A stretch of 64,000 bases of DNA from Parapristionchus giblindavisi (lineage: Eukaryota; Nematoda; Chromadorea; Rhabditida; Diplogasteridae). Position numbers and translations under genes: made by a program. The notes beneath the pieces were generated by a model that searched no databases, was not told the DNA's origin, and worked only from the letters and a program-made list of their open reading frames with translations. This document shows positions 30,001-43,700 of this stretch, piece by piece (position 1 is the first letter of the stretch; every line of letters starts with the position of its first letter). Location of the stretch: positions 372,001-436,000 of the forward strand of contig CALSFV010000274.1 in the NCBI GenBank assembly GCA_943737045.1, given 5' to 3'.

Positions 30001-33000
30001 TCCCTCTGAAGAACTTAATTGTTCCTCTCAAATAAGCTGTCATATTTAGGTTGCCTCCGACGGATATCTTCTAGAGGAGGGAGATGCAGCCTCTCGTCGT
30101 CTTCTCGAAGCACTCGAAGGAACAGCTGCACATGATGATGCAAAGGAGAGATACGAGCGGGCTTTGGCACAGCAGAGGAAGAGGTATGCCATTTGTGGAT
30201 TATTTGAAACATGAAGCAAGCAAGATGAAATTTCTGACATATCAGTGGAAAATAGCGGTGTTCATATTATCAACATGGTAAAAAAAGCATTTTATCAGGA
30301 TTAGACTATTTATTGTATCACTTATTTCTTCGACTCTCTATCATATCGAACATCTCCGCCGACGCCAACTTGAACGATTTCTCTGTTATCGAGTGAGAAG
30401 ACAATAGAATCCACCAATTGTGATGGAGAACAATCCTGTGACAAATAGATTACATTATGACCTTGCTTTTTTTAAAGGGAAATAATACGGAAATTAGTGT
30501 ACAAAAATAGCATTTTTCCTACATTAAAAGTGGTGAACGATTGGATTTTCTAATTAATTTACATACCTTGAGTAGTGGACTGCTTAGATCTATTGTGAGA
30601 AAGTCGAATGCGTATCCCTTGGCGAGTTTGCCAGTAACCTGCGCAAAAATAGAGGTTATTGATCGCTGTTCAATTACCGTATACATTCTCGAGTCCGAGT
30701 GAACTTGCTCCGGTTACTGTAGCCGCGTCTAGTAGTCGAGATGCAGTGAGGGAAGCGACCGCACGAGAGTTGTGTTTGGCCTAAATGAGCGTGTTCGGTA
30801 GGTAAAGTGGCACCCCAAGCTAATTTGAAACTTTCCGCTCTGGCAGTGTACTCTCGTTATCTTGGTTTACGAGAGAGCGTTGCCAGAGCGGAGAGCAAAA
30901 TTAACTTGGGATGTGCCTTTAATGTACTTACCATCTGCGTGAATGCAGTCCATCTCATCTCCTCAATGAAACTGATTCGATTATTGCAATCCGTGCCCAT
31001 GCACAAATGAGTATTGCTGTCAATAGAGGGAATGCCATCTCCTAGATAACCTGAAATACCATTGGGTGTTAATGGTAGACATTATTAACTACGGGATGGT
31101 GATACCTACCTTCAGTAGCAGCGCACACTGAGATGTGCACTCCTGCTGTTGAGAACGATTCCATAGTCTCTTTTGGAGTGAAGGTTGCATGAACAGCAGT
31201 GCATCCTCAACCATCATCATCATTGTGATTAGTAGTCATATTTGAAAGAATGGTACCGGAATCGACTCCCATGCCGAGTAGCCATTGTGAGGGTGTCTGG
31301 CCGGTGGCGGATATGCAATCTTCGATCTGCAATTGAGCGGCTTAATTAAATGGATAGCATAGTATGATGCCTCTTTGGGTTGCTCCTCTAGATGAATATG
31401 GAATGGTCGGTTTGTATCGCGAGAATATTTCCATAATCGCTCCGCTGTTGTCTCATCAACGGCACGAAGAGAATGGGCTGGAAATGTTTAAATTAATATT
31501 ATTTCGTCAGTAGTAAATACTTATGTGCTAATTAGTCACGATATTTATCACATTACGATATATTTGCAGAATGTTTGGGTCTTTTTAAGTGTACGCACCG
31601 GCCACAGCTACCGTAGCTCGATCGTGTGCAATCGAGTCGAGTTTCTCCACACTTTGAATGAAATCGTCAAATGATGAGACAAATCGCTCCTGAGCTTTTG
31701 CCAGTGGCGGAGAAGCAAATCCACCTCGTTGATAAAGGGTCTTGAAGAGTTAAATGATGTTTAGTATAAGATATTCATGATATTTGTGGTTGCGTGAATA
31801 CCTGGATGAGACAAATTCGTATTCCTGATTCCTTTGCTGCTTCAATAACAGCTGAATCCAGATCGAATCTATCCGTTCCATGATGAACATAATGGAATTC
31901 TCCCACTGTTGTGATACCAGCTGATAACATCTCATCGAAGACTCTTGTACAATACTGGAGTGATTAAACTATTTGTCATGGTCTATGATGTATCAAGTAC
32001 CTCCTTGAGAGTGTCCCAATCGATATTCTCCACGAGTGCATACATATTGTCTCTCCATGCCCAGAATGTGGTGGCTGACGTCTCCCCGATCAGTGATCGA
32101 CCACGCAAGAAACGATGAAATGCGTGTGAATGAGTGTTCACGAATCCGGGTAGAAGAGCCTGGTAATGTAGAGTGATTTTGTACTACTACAAGATTGGTC
32201 AAGATACGCGATTAGTCAGATGAACGGTGTTTTCGTTTTCCTTTGGTTGGATATCGGTTCCTATCTCAGATATTTTTCCATCAGAAGAAACACGAATGTA
32301 AATGTTCTCGTGGAATGAACCATCAATCCATGCGACAGTAGCGTGTACAAGGCAATTGCGATACGATGACGTCATCTTAATTAAAAAATAAAGCACAAAA
32401 CATATTCTGGATTTGACAAAAAACGATAGGAAAGGGGCTTGCATGAACAAGATTAGAAGTGGTCAATAGATGAAATGAGGAGGAGTATGCATAGAATGAT
32501 AGACACTACATGGGACATCGTAAAATGTCTATTTGAATGTCACGACGAAATGACCCCTTACAGGTTTTACGATAGCTAAAAGTCAATGCGCGGGAAGATT
32601 GATTACATTTTTAAGTTCAAAATGGTTCACGATTTTTCGTAACCATCTCATAATTGAGGTGGTTTTTGTTGTATGAAGATTAGTGATTAGCGTCTATTAG
32701 TGTTGCAGTGAAGTGTGATAAAGCGGCTACCGTAGTCTATTAGGGTTAATAGATTGACTGGATAAATTGATCATGTCGCTACAAATCCGGTGACCCGCCG
32801 CTTAGTCGATCTCGATAAATTGATTAAATGTAAATTAAAAAAATAACCGGAATTTAACAATGGATGATGTTTCAGGCACGAAGATGTGCTTGACAGAGTG
32901 CAAGCTCGCGTCAATGACACTCTGGCTGAGAAGGCACAAGCAGATGGAGTGAAGAAAGCTGTCGCTGGTTAGTAACTGCTCCCATTCTTTTTCTGTTTTT

Positions 33001-36000
33001 TTGTCTACTTACAAACGATACTATCAAATGCACTCTTTATCATTTTGTGATACACTGATCATTGATTGTTGTATTGACTTACGGATAGAACGATAAATAA
33101 TTAAGTAAATACATATAACACTGGGAATAAAATGTTGCATTCTCAGATCTGTCTACTTGGAGCAAGTCATTCGAAGACAAAGTCAATGATGCCACCAGGA
33201 GGAAGCTAGCTCTGAGACAGCAATCAATCGATCAAATGGTACGGTAGATAGAGGAATATTGGAACGATATTGATTGATTGAATAGAGTTATTGATTGATT
33301 AAGTATTGATTGATTGAATAGAATTTTTTATTGATTGAATAGAATTATTGATTGATATTATAGAAGAGCGATGAACAGCGAATGCGATCAGAGATGGAAG
33401 CACATCTGGCGTTGTGTGATACACTGGAGAACGATGCGAAACAGGTTGCGGAATGAGAGTAGGACCTTAAAGATCAAAGATCAAATTGTAGACTGGTATT
33501 CCTGAACTCGGCGCGCAGTTGGATAATTCGAGGAAGACGTTAAGAAGGAGCAACTCTGCTCTTACTGTGAGTTTGAATATCGTGTCTATTTGTACAAATC
33601 GCTGGGATGGTTATCGATGGCTCCAACATAATCAATAAATCATGTCCTTCAGGGATGGCGTGATAATCTGTCGGATGCGAGTGCCGGCTTGATTGATCTG
33701 GCCACCGGAGTGGAGGCAGCCGAGAGACTGGCTGATTCAATCGGTAGCGCACTCAAGACCACTCAACCAAAGGATGCTGAGAAGTTGAAGGGTGTTGAGG
33801 CTGATATTGAGGTTTACGATAATTGATTGTGATTACGGTAGATTTAACGATTTATCATATCAGGTCCTCCACACTCACCATCAGAAAGTGGCCGATATTG
33901 CCAAGAAACTGCTTGGACTTCCTGAGGTATCCGAAGAGGAAGGAGTGAAGAATACGGTATGTGATATGGTAGATTATTGATTTATTGGTTTGAGTTATCG
34001 ATTTATTCTTGTAGATCGCCAACATGGCTGCACGCATCAACGGATTGAGCGGTGATCTGGATCATAAGAGAAGACAAGCAGATGAGATGAATGAGATTGA
34101 AGGAAAGATGGAGGAGACGAGGAATACGGTAAGAGTGATTACTGTAGTTTCCTTGGAGCGCATCTCGTGTCTGACTGATGATTACCTCACAATTATATAG
34201 GCCCTGGCTGCACTGTGTTCGCTGGAAGATCGTCTGAATGGAGCTGCGCCTGTTGCCCTGTCGATGAATGGATTAGCCAGACAGAGATCAGAGGTCGGCG
34301 AATTGACGAAAGAACTCGAAGGAATCGCGCCATTGATTGAAGAGATGGAGGAGATTAGCGAGAAACTATTTGACGGATCTGGTGAGTACTACGGTAGATG
34401 TCGTTGTAAAAAAATCAATCGATAATTGAAGGCTCGTCATCTCTCCGTGCCAATGGACCGAATGCAGCAGCGAAGCGACTCGCACTGGAGACTAGTGGAA
34501 AGTATCAGGTAGAAATTATTGATTGGTTGACCAACCCATTGCAGTAACTTGTCCCATCATCCAGCTGTTTCGCCTTATCTATATTCATTCGCTTGATCTT
34601 TTCTTTTCACATTTCATTTTATTCTTGAACACACCATCTGTAAAAAAATTGACTAATAATTTACTTTGAATTAATGTAATATTAATTTTCTTCTTCAGAA
34701 TATGGCTGAAGCCCTGAAGGCACGTGGTGATCGTATCAACGATAATGAATCACAATTGGCTGCTTACGAGAGAAGTGCTGATGATCTACTACGATGGATT
34801 GGAAGACAGAATGAGAAGATTGTAAGATTATTGATTGATTGAAATGCTCAGTTATTAATTTATGTGCATTGCAGCAGACTGAGTGCGGCATTCCCGAGTC
34901 TCCCGAAGACGCTACTGCGATCTCGAGGAAGATTGATCGACTAGATAAGGTACTGAGGGTTGATCGTTGGTCTTTGATCTTTGATCTTTTGTAGGAGATT
35001 CGTGGAGAGCGTCGGCAGTTGGAAGATGTGCTCAGACAGGGCGGAGAGATGAGAAGAGCCAATGTTGACGCTGAAGGAACTGATGTGATTGGAGAGAAAG
35101 CAAGAGCACTAGAGGATGAATACTCTAAGCTGAATGATGATATCGATGGAGCGAGGTATGTAGCGCAAAGATCAAAGATAAATTAGTGGTCGGTATCAAC
35201 CTACTGATTGCAGAGCGCGCATTCGCATGGCTGAGTCGCTCCACGAACGTGCGGCGGCCTTCTCGAAGTGGATGGCAGGCCAGAGAAGACACATTGACGC
35301 CATTGGAGGGCCATCGGCCGATCCAACTGTAGTGAAGGGACAACGAAGACAATTGGAGATGATCAAGGAAGGAATCGAGGAAGAGCAACCACAATGGAAG
35401 AAATTGATTGATATGGCCACTGATCTTGTTAGAGATGCGCCCGAGGGATCAAATTACAAGAGAATTGTTGATAAGGTAGAGATTATTGGGTTTTTGCTCC
35501 CCTGATCAAGCAATTATTGATTATATTTGTAGACGGATGAGTTGAATAAGGATTGGAAGAAGCTCCAAGATGATGTGGACGCAAAGTTGAAGCGAGCAGA
35601 TACAGTAGCCGCGGTACGGTTGTCTTGATTATCTATCGATCGTCCACTTGTCCAGAGTACTGTACATGAGAATATTGATTGCAGGCGACGGGCACCATTC
35701 ATGGATCGTTGAAGGATCTGAAGAAGTCGATGGGAGAGATTGAGGCTGAAGTGGCCAGAGTGGCCAAAATGCCGACCAATGAGGATGATAAGAGATTAGA
35801 GGTGGGATTATGGTAGACTACGGGTTACAGTAGTTTATTGATTGATATGATTGTAGAATCTGGATGAGCTTCTTAATCGAACGACTGGTCTGGATGACTC
35901 ACTCTTATCTCTTGATCAATCTATCAAAGAGGTTAGGTGTTCATTTGTTCTTTTAAATAATTTCGTATTTATTATATTATTTTAATAATAATAAATATCT

Positions 36001-39000
36001 AAATATATTATTGTCATATTCAGTTATCATTTGTGGACGGAGATGAAGAGGAGGTTGAGTGTGGAGATATCACAGAAGCACTCGAGTCGTACCGTAATCG
36101 AGCTGATGAGGTATGAGTGTAGTCTGTAGCATGATCCCTGATCCTTGATCTTTGATCTTTTCTAGTTGGCGAAACGAGTCGAGAGCATGAAGGCTGCTGC
36201 GTTGTCTGCACGTGGAAAAGAGGAAGAATTGGAGAAGCAATTGGATGAGCTATTTGGTAGATCAATCAGAAAATCAATAATATGATAGTAACAATCAGTG
36301 ACGGTCTAGGAAAATCCCCGATTGTTCAGTCTCAATTTTTCCCATTTACCCATACAAATAACAAATTTTCAATGAATACCGTAAATTTGTAATCATATTA
36401 TGTCTGAGGATACTTATAAAATTCAAAAACATGCGGTGGGTCTTTCCCTCGGGATATTTAGGGACCATCACTGGTAACAATGACTCTAGCGTAATTATAC
36501 GGTCAAATCATAGTCCGAACCTACCGTATTCATACAATGACATGTTGTGAGTTTAGATGTGTCACGCGGTTCAAAGGCCGCACTTGCCGCCAGTGGCCAG
36601 CCAGTGGCAGATCTCGCACGAGTGACTGATGAGAGTAAGAGAATGAATGATATCGTTGAGGAACTACTGCACAAGGATGGACAAGTTGCCATGCTCAAGT
36701 GAGTTGTATCTATCGCTCGATTACTTGTTCAGTAGGCATCGAGATTATATTACATTTTTTTTAAATTTAATTTTCTTTAACGAAAAAAAGTGGGACTATG
36801 CTATTGTCCTAAACAATTGCCCATAGGTATATTCTTTTTCCAAACGTTGATTGTCATGAATGTAGTGTGATAATTTAATTAAATTAATTAACTAATTTTT
36901 TTTAACGATTAACCATGAGTATTAGTTTTCATAATCTACTGTCTATTATATTAAGACTCCGTGCTGAAGAACTCCTCTCCACTCGACCTGATGATAAGAA
37001 GATGAAGGAGAAGTGTGCACTGCTGGCCATTGAATGGACTCCTCTTGTGGAAGAAGCAAGACAGAGAAAGGCTACGTTCAATCAGGTACTCAATCTCACA
37101 ACGAATACAAGGATTACGGTAGTCTGAAATATCGATCCATTTCAGCTGGCCGATCTCCTCAAGCAGTACGATGATCAACAATCGGCGCTCGAGACGAAGA
37201 TGAAAGAGGAGGAAGCGGAGGTGAGGATTACTGTAATTATTGATTGATTTATAATTGATTGATCTATTTTTAAAGATGAATCGTGTCCTCGATCTGCTGG
37301 CCAAGGATAAGAAAAATGCCGAAGCACTGGAGCGATTGGCTGAATTGGAGGTAGTGGAATTATCGATTGATTAGTTCCACTTATTAATTGATTAGTTCCA
37401 CTTATTGATTGATTAGTTCCACTTATTGATTGATTAGTTCCAATTATTGATTGATTGATTGCAGGCATCTGCTGAGCGTCGAGAAGCGGAGTGTGCTGCA
37501 TTGGATAAACTGACGGATAGAATCGAATCGATTGCACCCGGTGCTGATGCGAGAAGATTGAAGAGAAAGAGTGAACAGGTGATTAGAGAAGAAGAGATGA
37601 TATGAGATTGATCTTTGATCTTTTGCAGATGGGAGAAGATGCTCGTGGAAGGATGAAGAAGACCAAAGCGGCTATTGCTGGATTGGGTAGAAAGGTATGG
37701 GTTTTATCGATTTTCGCATTATTATTATTGATTGATTGATTGATTGATGGTTTTGTCAGAATGATCTATCTGCTCGATTCAATCAACTAATGGATGAGGC
37801 ATCCGATCTGGCAGCTGCTTACGATAAGGATGTCACGGAGAATGGAGATAAGATGACCCGACCTCGAGTGCAATCCAGTCAGTTTACTATCCATCGTTGG
37901 GTTACTGTAATGAGCATATTTACTTTTGAATTATTGATTGATTTCAGCCCAACACGAGATTGACGCATATTGGAAGCGAGCTGAGAGGGAGATCAAGGGA
38001 GCGGCTATTGAACTCAAGGAGGTTGGTTATTATAATTGATGATTACTGTATCATACCTTATATTATTGTGGAATAGTATTTTTATATGCTCTTATGATTC
38101 ACTCTATTTTAATACTTGGTTTGCCTCATTGCAAGCACATAAATAAATAAAGATTACTATTATTTTTCATTTAGGTCTCACCTGAGGCTTCGTCTGATAT
38201 CGACGATAGCGTAGATAGAGTGGCCTCCGCATTCAACGATGTTCTAGCCAAGTTGGCATCGATCGATTCATCCCTCGAGGCCAAGAATGAAGCTGCTAAG
38301 AAAGTGAAGCAACGCGCGCTGAGTGTTGGAGCACTTGCTGCACAATTGTGCGAGGTACGGTAGATGGTGTGGTGTGTGGTGTAATGGGCTTACTGTGTCG
38401 ACGTTTAGGAACAGGCGGATACCAGTGACGACATAGGAAGGAGTTTGGAGGATTTGGAGAGGAACAAGGCAGAGTGTGATGAGCAAGAGAAGAAGTTGGA
38501 TGAGATGCAAGCTGAGATTGATAAGGTTGGTGTAGTGCTAGATTACGGTACTTTCTGTCTTTTCCCAGTTGGTGTACTGATACTTTCCTTCGTTTTCTAA
38601 TAATACCTTAACCTATCTATTGCAGGCAGTGGCAGAGCTCGATCATGCCCTTGCTGACGGTATAATAACTCCATCTCAATATGAGACTGCGAAGGGAGGA
38701 TTGGATGACAAACGACGAGGATTGGAGAAGGCGAAGAAGAGATTGGGACAGAGAAGGGCCAAGATTGATCATGTTGTCGGACAGATTGAGGACATCAAGA
38801 AGTATAATCATTTATTTTATTTTATTTTAGTTATCATGGAGTGTGGTCAATAATTATTTGTGTGAGATGAGTTAAGGGTATGGTAGATAGAATGTAATTC
38901 TTAAACTAAGTGGAAAAATCGTTTTACTTGGATTGTTAGATGAGCATAGTATGTCGCATCGTGGTGTACATAAATAATTACAGTAACGCCGATAACATTC

Positions 39001-40693
39001 GTGACGCACTCCTTGCCATCTGCGCTGCTCCAGTTCTATCTCCTGATCAAGCCAAGGGAGATCCGTCCACGCAAGCATCTGCACTCAAGGAGGTATTGAT
39101 TTATTGATTGATTTTTGTTTATCGATTTATTTATTGATTGATCCATTGATAGGATACAGTAACTGGTTTAATTTTCAGATCAAGAATGACCTTCGTCCTC
39201 TCTCAGACAAAGTGTACGCACTGATGGCTGACTGTCAAGCGCTCATAAGATCTGCGCCAGCCGAAGTGACCACTAAGGTGGGATTGATCTACCCTTGAGG
39301 ATATTGATCTTTGATCTTTGATCTCTTATAGGATCTCGACACGATCCTTCGGGATACGGTAGCTGCTCATGATGAAGTATCGAGCAAAGTGGCTGAAAGA
39401 GAGCGAGCCATTGATGCGGCCGCACAGCAATTGGGAAAGTGAGTACAGTACTCTGTTTGGGTTACGGTAGATTAATCATATCGATTGATTAAGGTACGAG
39501 GATTCGTACAAGAATCTGCTCAATTGGTTAGAAGATTTGGAAGAGATCATGGAAAATCAGCAAGCTCCTTCGCGTGATGCCAAAGTGGCAAGGGCTCAGA
39601 TTCCGGCTTATGATCTACTCCTGAAACAGATTGAAGACAAACAACCAAGGTACGGTATAGTGAGGAGTAGTGTAGTTGTTGGTGTTTATTGATTGATTGA
39701 TTGATTGATTATATCGTTGTAGTGTGGATGGTTTCTCTTCTCTCATTGGCAAACTGTGTGATCTGACGTCATCAGAGGAGGAGAAGGCGGCATTGGCAGC
39801 CAAAGATGATCAGATTACTAACAGGTACTGTATGCAAGTATCGTAATCGGTCACTGTACCGTAATCCGATAGCTATTATCGTAACTCAATTGTGTTCCAG
39901 ATACGGTGATCTCCTCGCTCGTGCACAAGAATCGAAGGCTAAGCTGCGTGATACGGTCGATCTTGCTGATAGGTTAGTAGTGACTTAGTCGACCTTAACC
40001 TTAGTAGTCCTCAACCTTAAACCTTAGTCGACCGTAACCCTATTCCTTAATGTTAAGTATGCTTTCTTAAGGTACACAGCGCTGCAAGTGCCACTGGCGG
40101 CATGGTTGGCGTCAACGGAGAAGGCGATGAATGGACTGGGACAGATTCCCATTGATGCTGAGAGATTGGAGAGACAGAGGAATGAACAGAAGAGATTGAA
40201 GGAGGAATTGACTGAGAAGGAACGAGATATTAAGGCTCTTAATGAGGTAGTCTCAATCAATCAATATTATATTGTTGATTGATTTGTCATTTATCGATTG
40301 ATTGCTACAGTACCTCAAATCAAATAATTTATTCCTGTATGAGAAAGATATGGTATATTTTACTTGATTAGGTATGAACTGGGACCGATTTCTAATGATG
40401 AGTACCTAATCTACATAATATTACTTATTGATTAAAAATAGTAATTTATCGATTGATTGCTACAGTATCTGTTCAGACTGGATCTATGCTCGCTGCACTG
40501 GTTACGGTAAAGGATGCCCATGAGATCAATGAACAGCTCGAGAAGGATACGAGGAAATATGATGAGCTGGCTAATCGATGCTATGTAAGTTATTGATTGA
40601 TCTGATATCGTATTCTGTTCATCTTTTCCTATTGTAGGCTTGTGGTGATTCGATCGAACAAGTCGCAATGCATCTTGATCAATTCCTGCAGGT

Positions 40694-40744
<51 letters not shown>

Positions 40745-43700
40745 AATACCAATAATTTTTTAAAGTCCTATGGGTTATGTTATATGAAAAAAAAATTGTT
40801 GCACTTATGTCTATAAATTGCTTATGCGATTGTTGTTGCAGGAATTCGCTGAGTTGGAGACATGGTTGACGGACATGGAAGTGAATATGCTTTCACTTGA
40901 TGATCTAGCCATCGATGATCAAGATGAACTGGCTGAACAGGCAAATCTACTATCGGTAAGGATACTGTAGGTGTACGGTAGTAAGGCTTGAGGTATACGG
41001 TAGCAAGGGCAGAGGAGTACGGTAGTCACATTGAAAATTTACTTAAATTTATAATTTCTTACTTTTCATTTTCTTATTTATAAGAAATATTTCCCTCTTG
41101 AAACGTAATAAATACTGATGTTCTGTTCAAAGCTGTCATTTTTTTAAAAACAACATCTCATAAGAGAATTTTCTCTGCGAATAGTGTGTCGTGCCGAGAA
41201 CACTGTACTGCATATATAGATTGGTGCATTCAGGAATTGGGAGTGGACGTGACGGAGCACGAAGGACGATTCGCTGATGTGATCACGGTTGGACTCGAAT
41301 TGTGCAAACAAACGAGCAGAGATGAAGCCATGGCACTGCAACATCGTATCGATGCACTCAAGATGAGGTACAGTGGAGTACGGTAGTGGATGGAGCCTAA
41401 CCTGGAAATTGTAGAATCTCCGATCTATCCGGAGTGACGGATGAGAAACTGGAGTTGATGGAGCGGGCGATACCATTAGCTGAACGATTCCATAATGGAT
41501 TTGAAGCTGCGATGGAGTGGATTGAAGCTGTTGAAGAGGATTTGAGGCAACTTGATGAGGTTGGATATTGATTGATTGGGCGTGTCTCAATTACCGTAAT
41601 CTTCCAGGTTCCACTCGAGGCACAGCTTCAGATCGTTGCCAATATCGAAGAGGATCTGCAGTTGTGGAGGCCTGATATCGATCAAGTGGTTGCCATGAGC
41701 AGTCAGCTACAGGTAGAAACATTTTATTGATTGATTTATGCCATTATTATTGATTGCTTAATGAATATTTTGTGTTAGGCGATGACTAGTCACGAGAGAG
41801 CAACTGATCTACATGCGAACACGGCTGATATGAACAGACGTGCGGGAGCTATCGGAGATCAGGTACGGTAGATTGATGGGATGCCATCTATCGCGAAGTG
41901 ATTTTTTCTAATCAAACCTGAATTGTAGATTACCCGTCGTAGCGAGAGATTGATGATGGCAGAGAGGCAGTCACGAGGAGTTCTCGATGATTTGGATTTC
42001 GTCTCTGAATGGTTGGAGGAGGCTAAAGAAAGGTACGTGATCAGATATAATATTCATTTTTGGACTACGAAATTTATGCGCAATAGAAGAAGTGTACTAG
42101 GTTCAATTTATTTTTACTGTAGAGCACACGGTACTGTAACTATCGATATTTTGAAGAATTAAATTATTTGCGCATATTCAGAGTATCCGCGGCCGCTCCC
42201 CCATCGATTGTGCCCGATTACGTCAAGACTCAGCTGAAGAATCAGAGACTGCTCAATGAGGATGTTGCCACTCAGAGGGTACGGTAGATCGATTAACGTC
42301 TGATCTTTGATCTCTGTAACTTTGCAGTCTCGTCTTCGTGATACTACAGCTGAAGCGAGAAAGATTGCTCGTCAGGTTGGAAGTGAGAGTGGATTACATG
42401 ATGCTGCACTATTGGTGAGTTATTGAGAATAGGATGGTGTATAGTCGATCCCGTAGGACTGCTTGTCTAAGCTCAAAATAAGAGTGATGATAAAATACTA
42501 TTGAACTGTCTCGTGTGTGATGCCCTTGTAGTGTCAGTAATTTGATATTATCAAAAGAACAGTTTGAGTTGCGATTCCGCTACATGGTGAAACACGGCTG
42601 CACCGGGTCGACTAACCCTTATCATTTCTAGAGTAAGGCAGAGGCAGCCAAAGACCTATCTGATGAGGTGGCTGAGATCTGTGAGAAGAGAGCAGAGCGA
42701 TTGGAGGAAGGACTGGCGTTGACTCAACAGATTGAAAGTGCTCAAGATGATATAGTCGAGTAAGTTCCAATAATCTTTAGTTGTTTTCATCACCATTCTT
42801 TATCGATTATATTCCTACATATAGTCCTACACATTGACCAATTAAAGTCTTGTACCCAGTATAATGTGTATGGTTTCTTCATCACATGTTGTAAGAAGCT
42901 TAGGAGTTCTTCTAATAGATAAATAAATAAATAAATATATGAATATCTTTCAGTTGGATTGAGACGATGGAACGAGAGATCGAGACTGCTCCATCGGTGA
43001 TGACTGGCACGCCTATGGCTGCATTGTCTGCTCAACAGAAGCATAACATGGTACGATACTTCGAGTGTACTTTGATCTTTGATTTCTAATATTGATTAGT
43101 GATTTTACGAAAACAATCAACTCACTATACAGGAATTGGCAGCAGCCATCTCAGCTCAACGGCCTCTACTGGATCGATTCGAGAAGGATCTAACTGCTCT
43201 TCAGGTTGGGTGATCTTTGATCTTTGGTATTTACTGATCTAATCATTGACAGGCTCTGTGTCATCCAGAAGACGCCGATCATCTTGAAGAGATCAAGCAG
43301 GATATCGCTGCACGTGTTCATGATATCAAACAAAACGTGCAAGACAGGTACAGTTTCGTTGATTGTAGTTTGATCTTTGATCACTGATCTATTTCAGAGG
43401 AGCCGCACTCGAACAAGTGATGGATGTGAGCAGTGCTCTCGGAGAGAGAATCGATGCCGCCATTGCTGCAATGGCTGCAGAAGCACAGAGACTGCGATTG
43501 GATGAACCAGTGAGTGACACTTGATCTTTGATCTTTGATCTCTGATCTTTGATCTTGACCAATGATTGGTTATTGCAGTTGACAGCCGATGTGGGCACTC
43601 TGGAGTCTCGTGTGGCGGATGCTCGCTCACTTCGAGATGGACTCAAGCATAAGGAGATCGCTATGGATACACTAAGGGAGAGAGTGCATGATCACATTGG

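Noticed and set aside
34569..34700. A separate gene starting at the ATG in exon 34699
   Set aside because: Exon phases continue without a break from 34508 to 34699; the ATG is internal.
40463..40476. Upstream CAG as the acceptor for the exon at 40477
   Set aside because: The phase-0 frame from there runs into a TAA at once; the CAG ending at 40476 keeps the frame and spectrin pattern.
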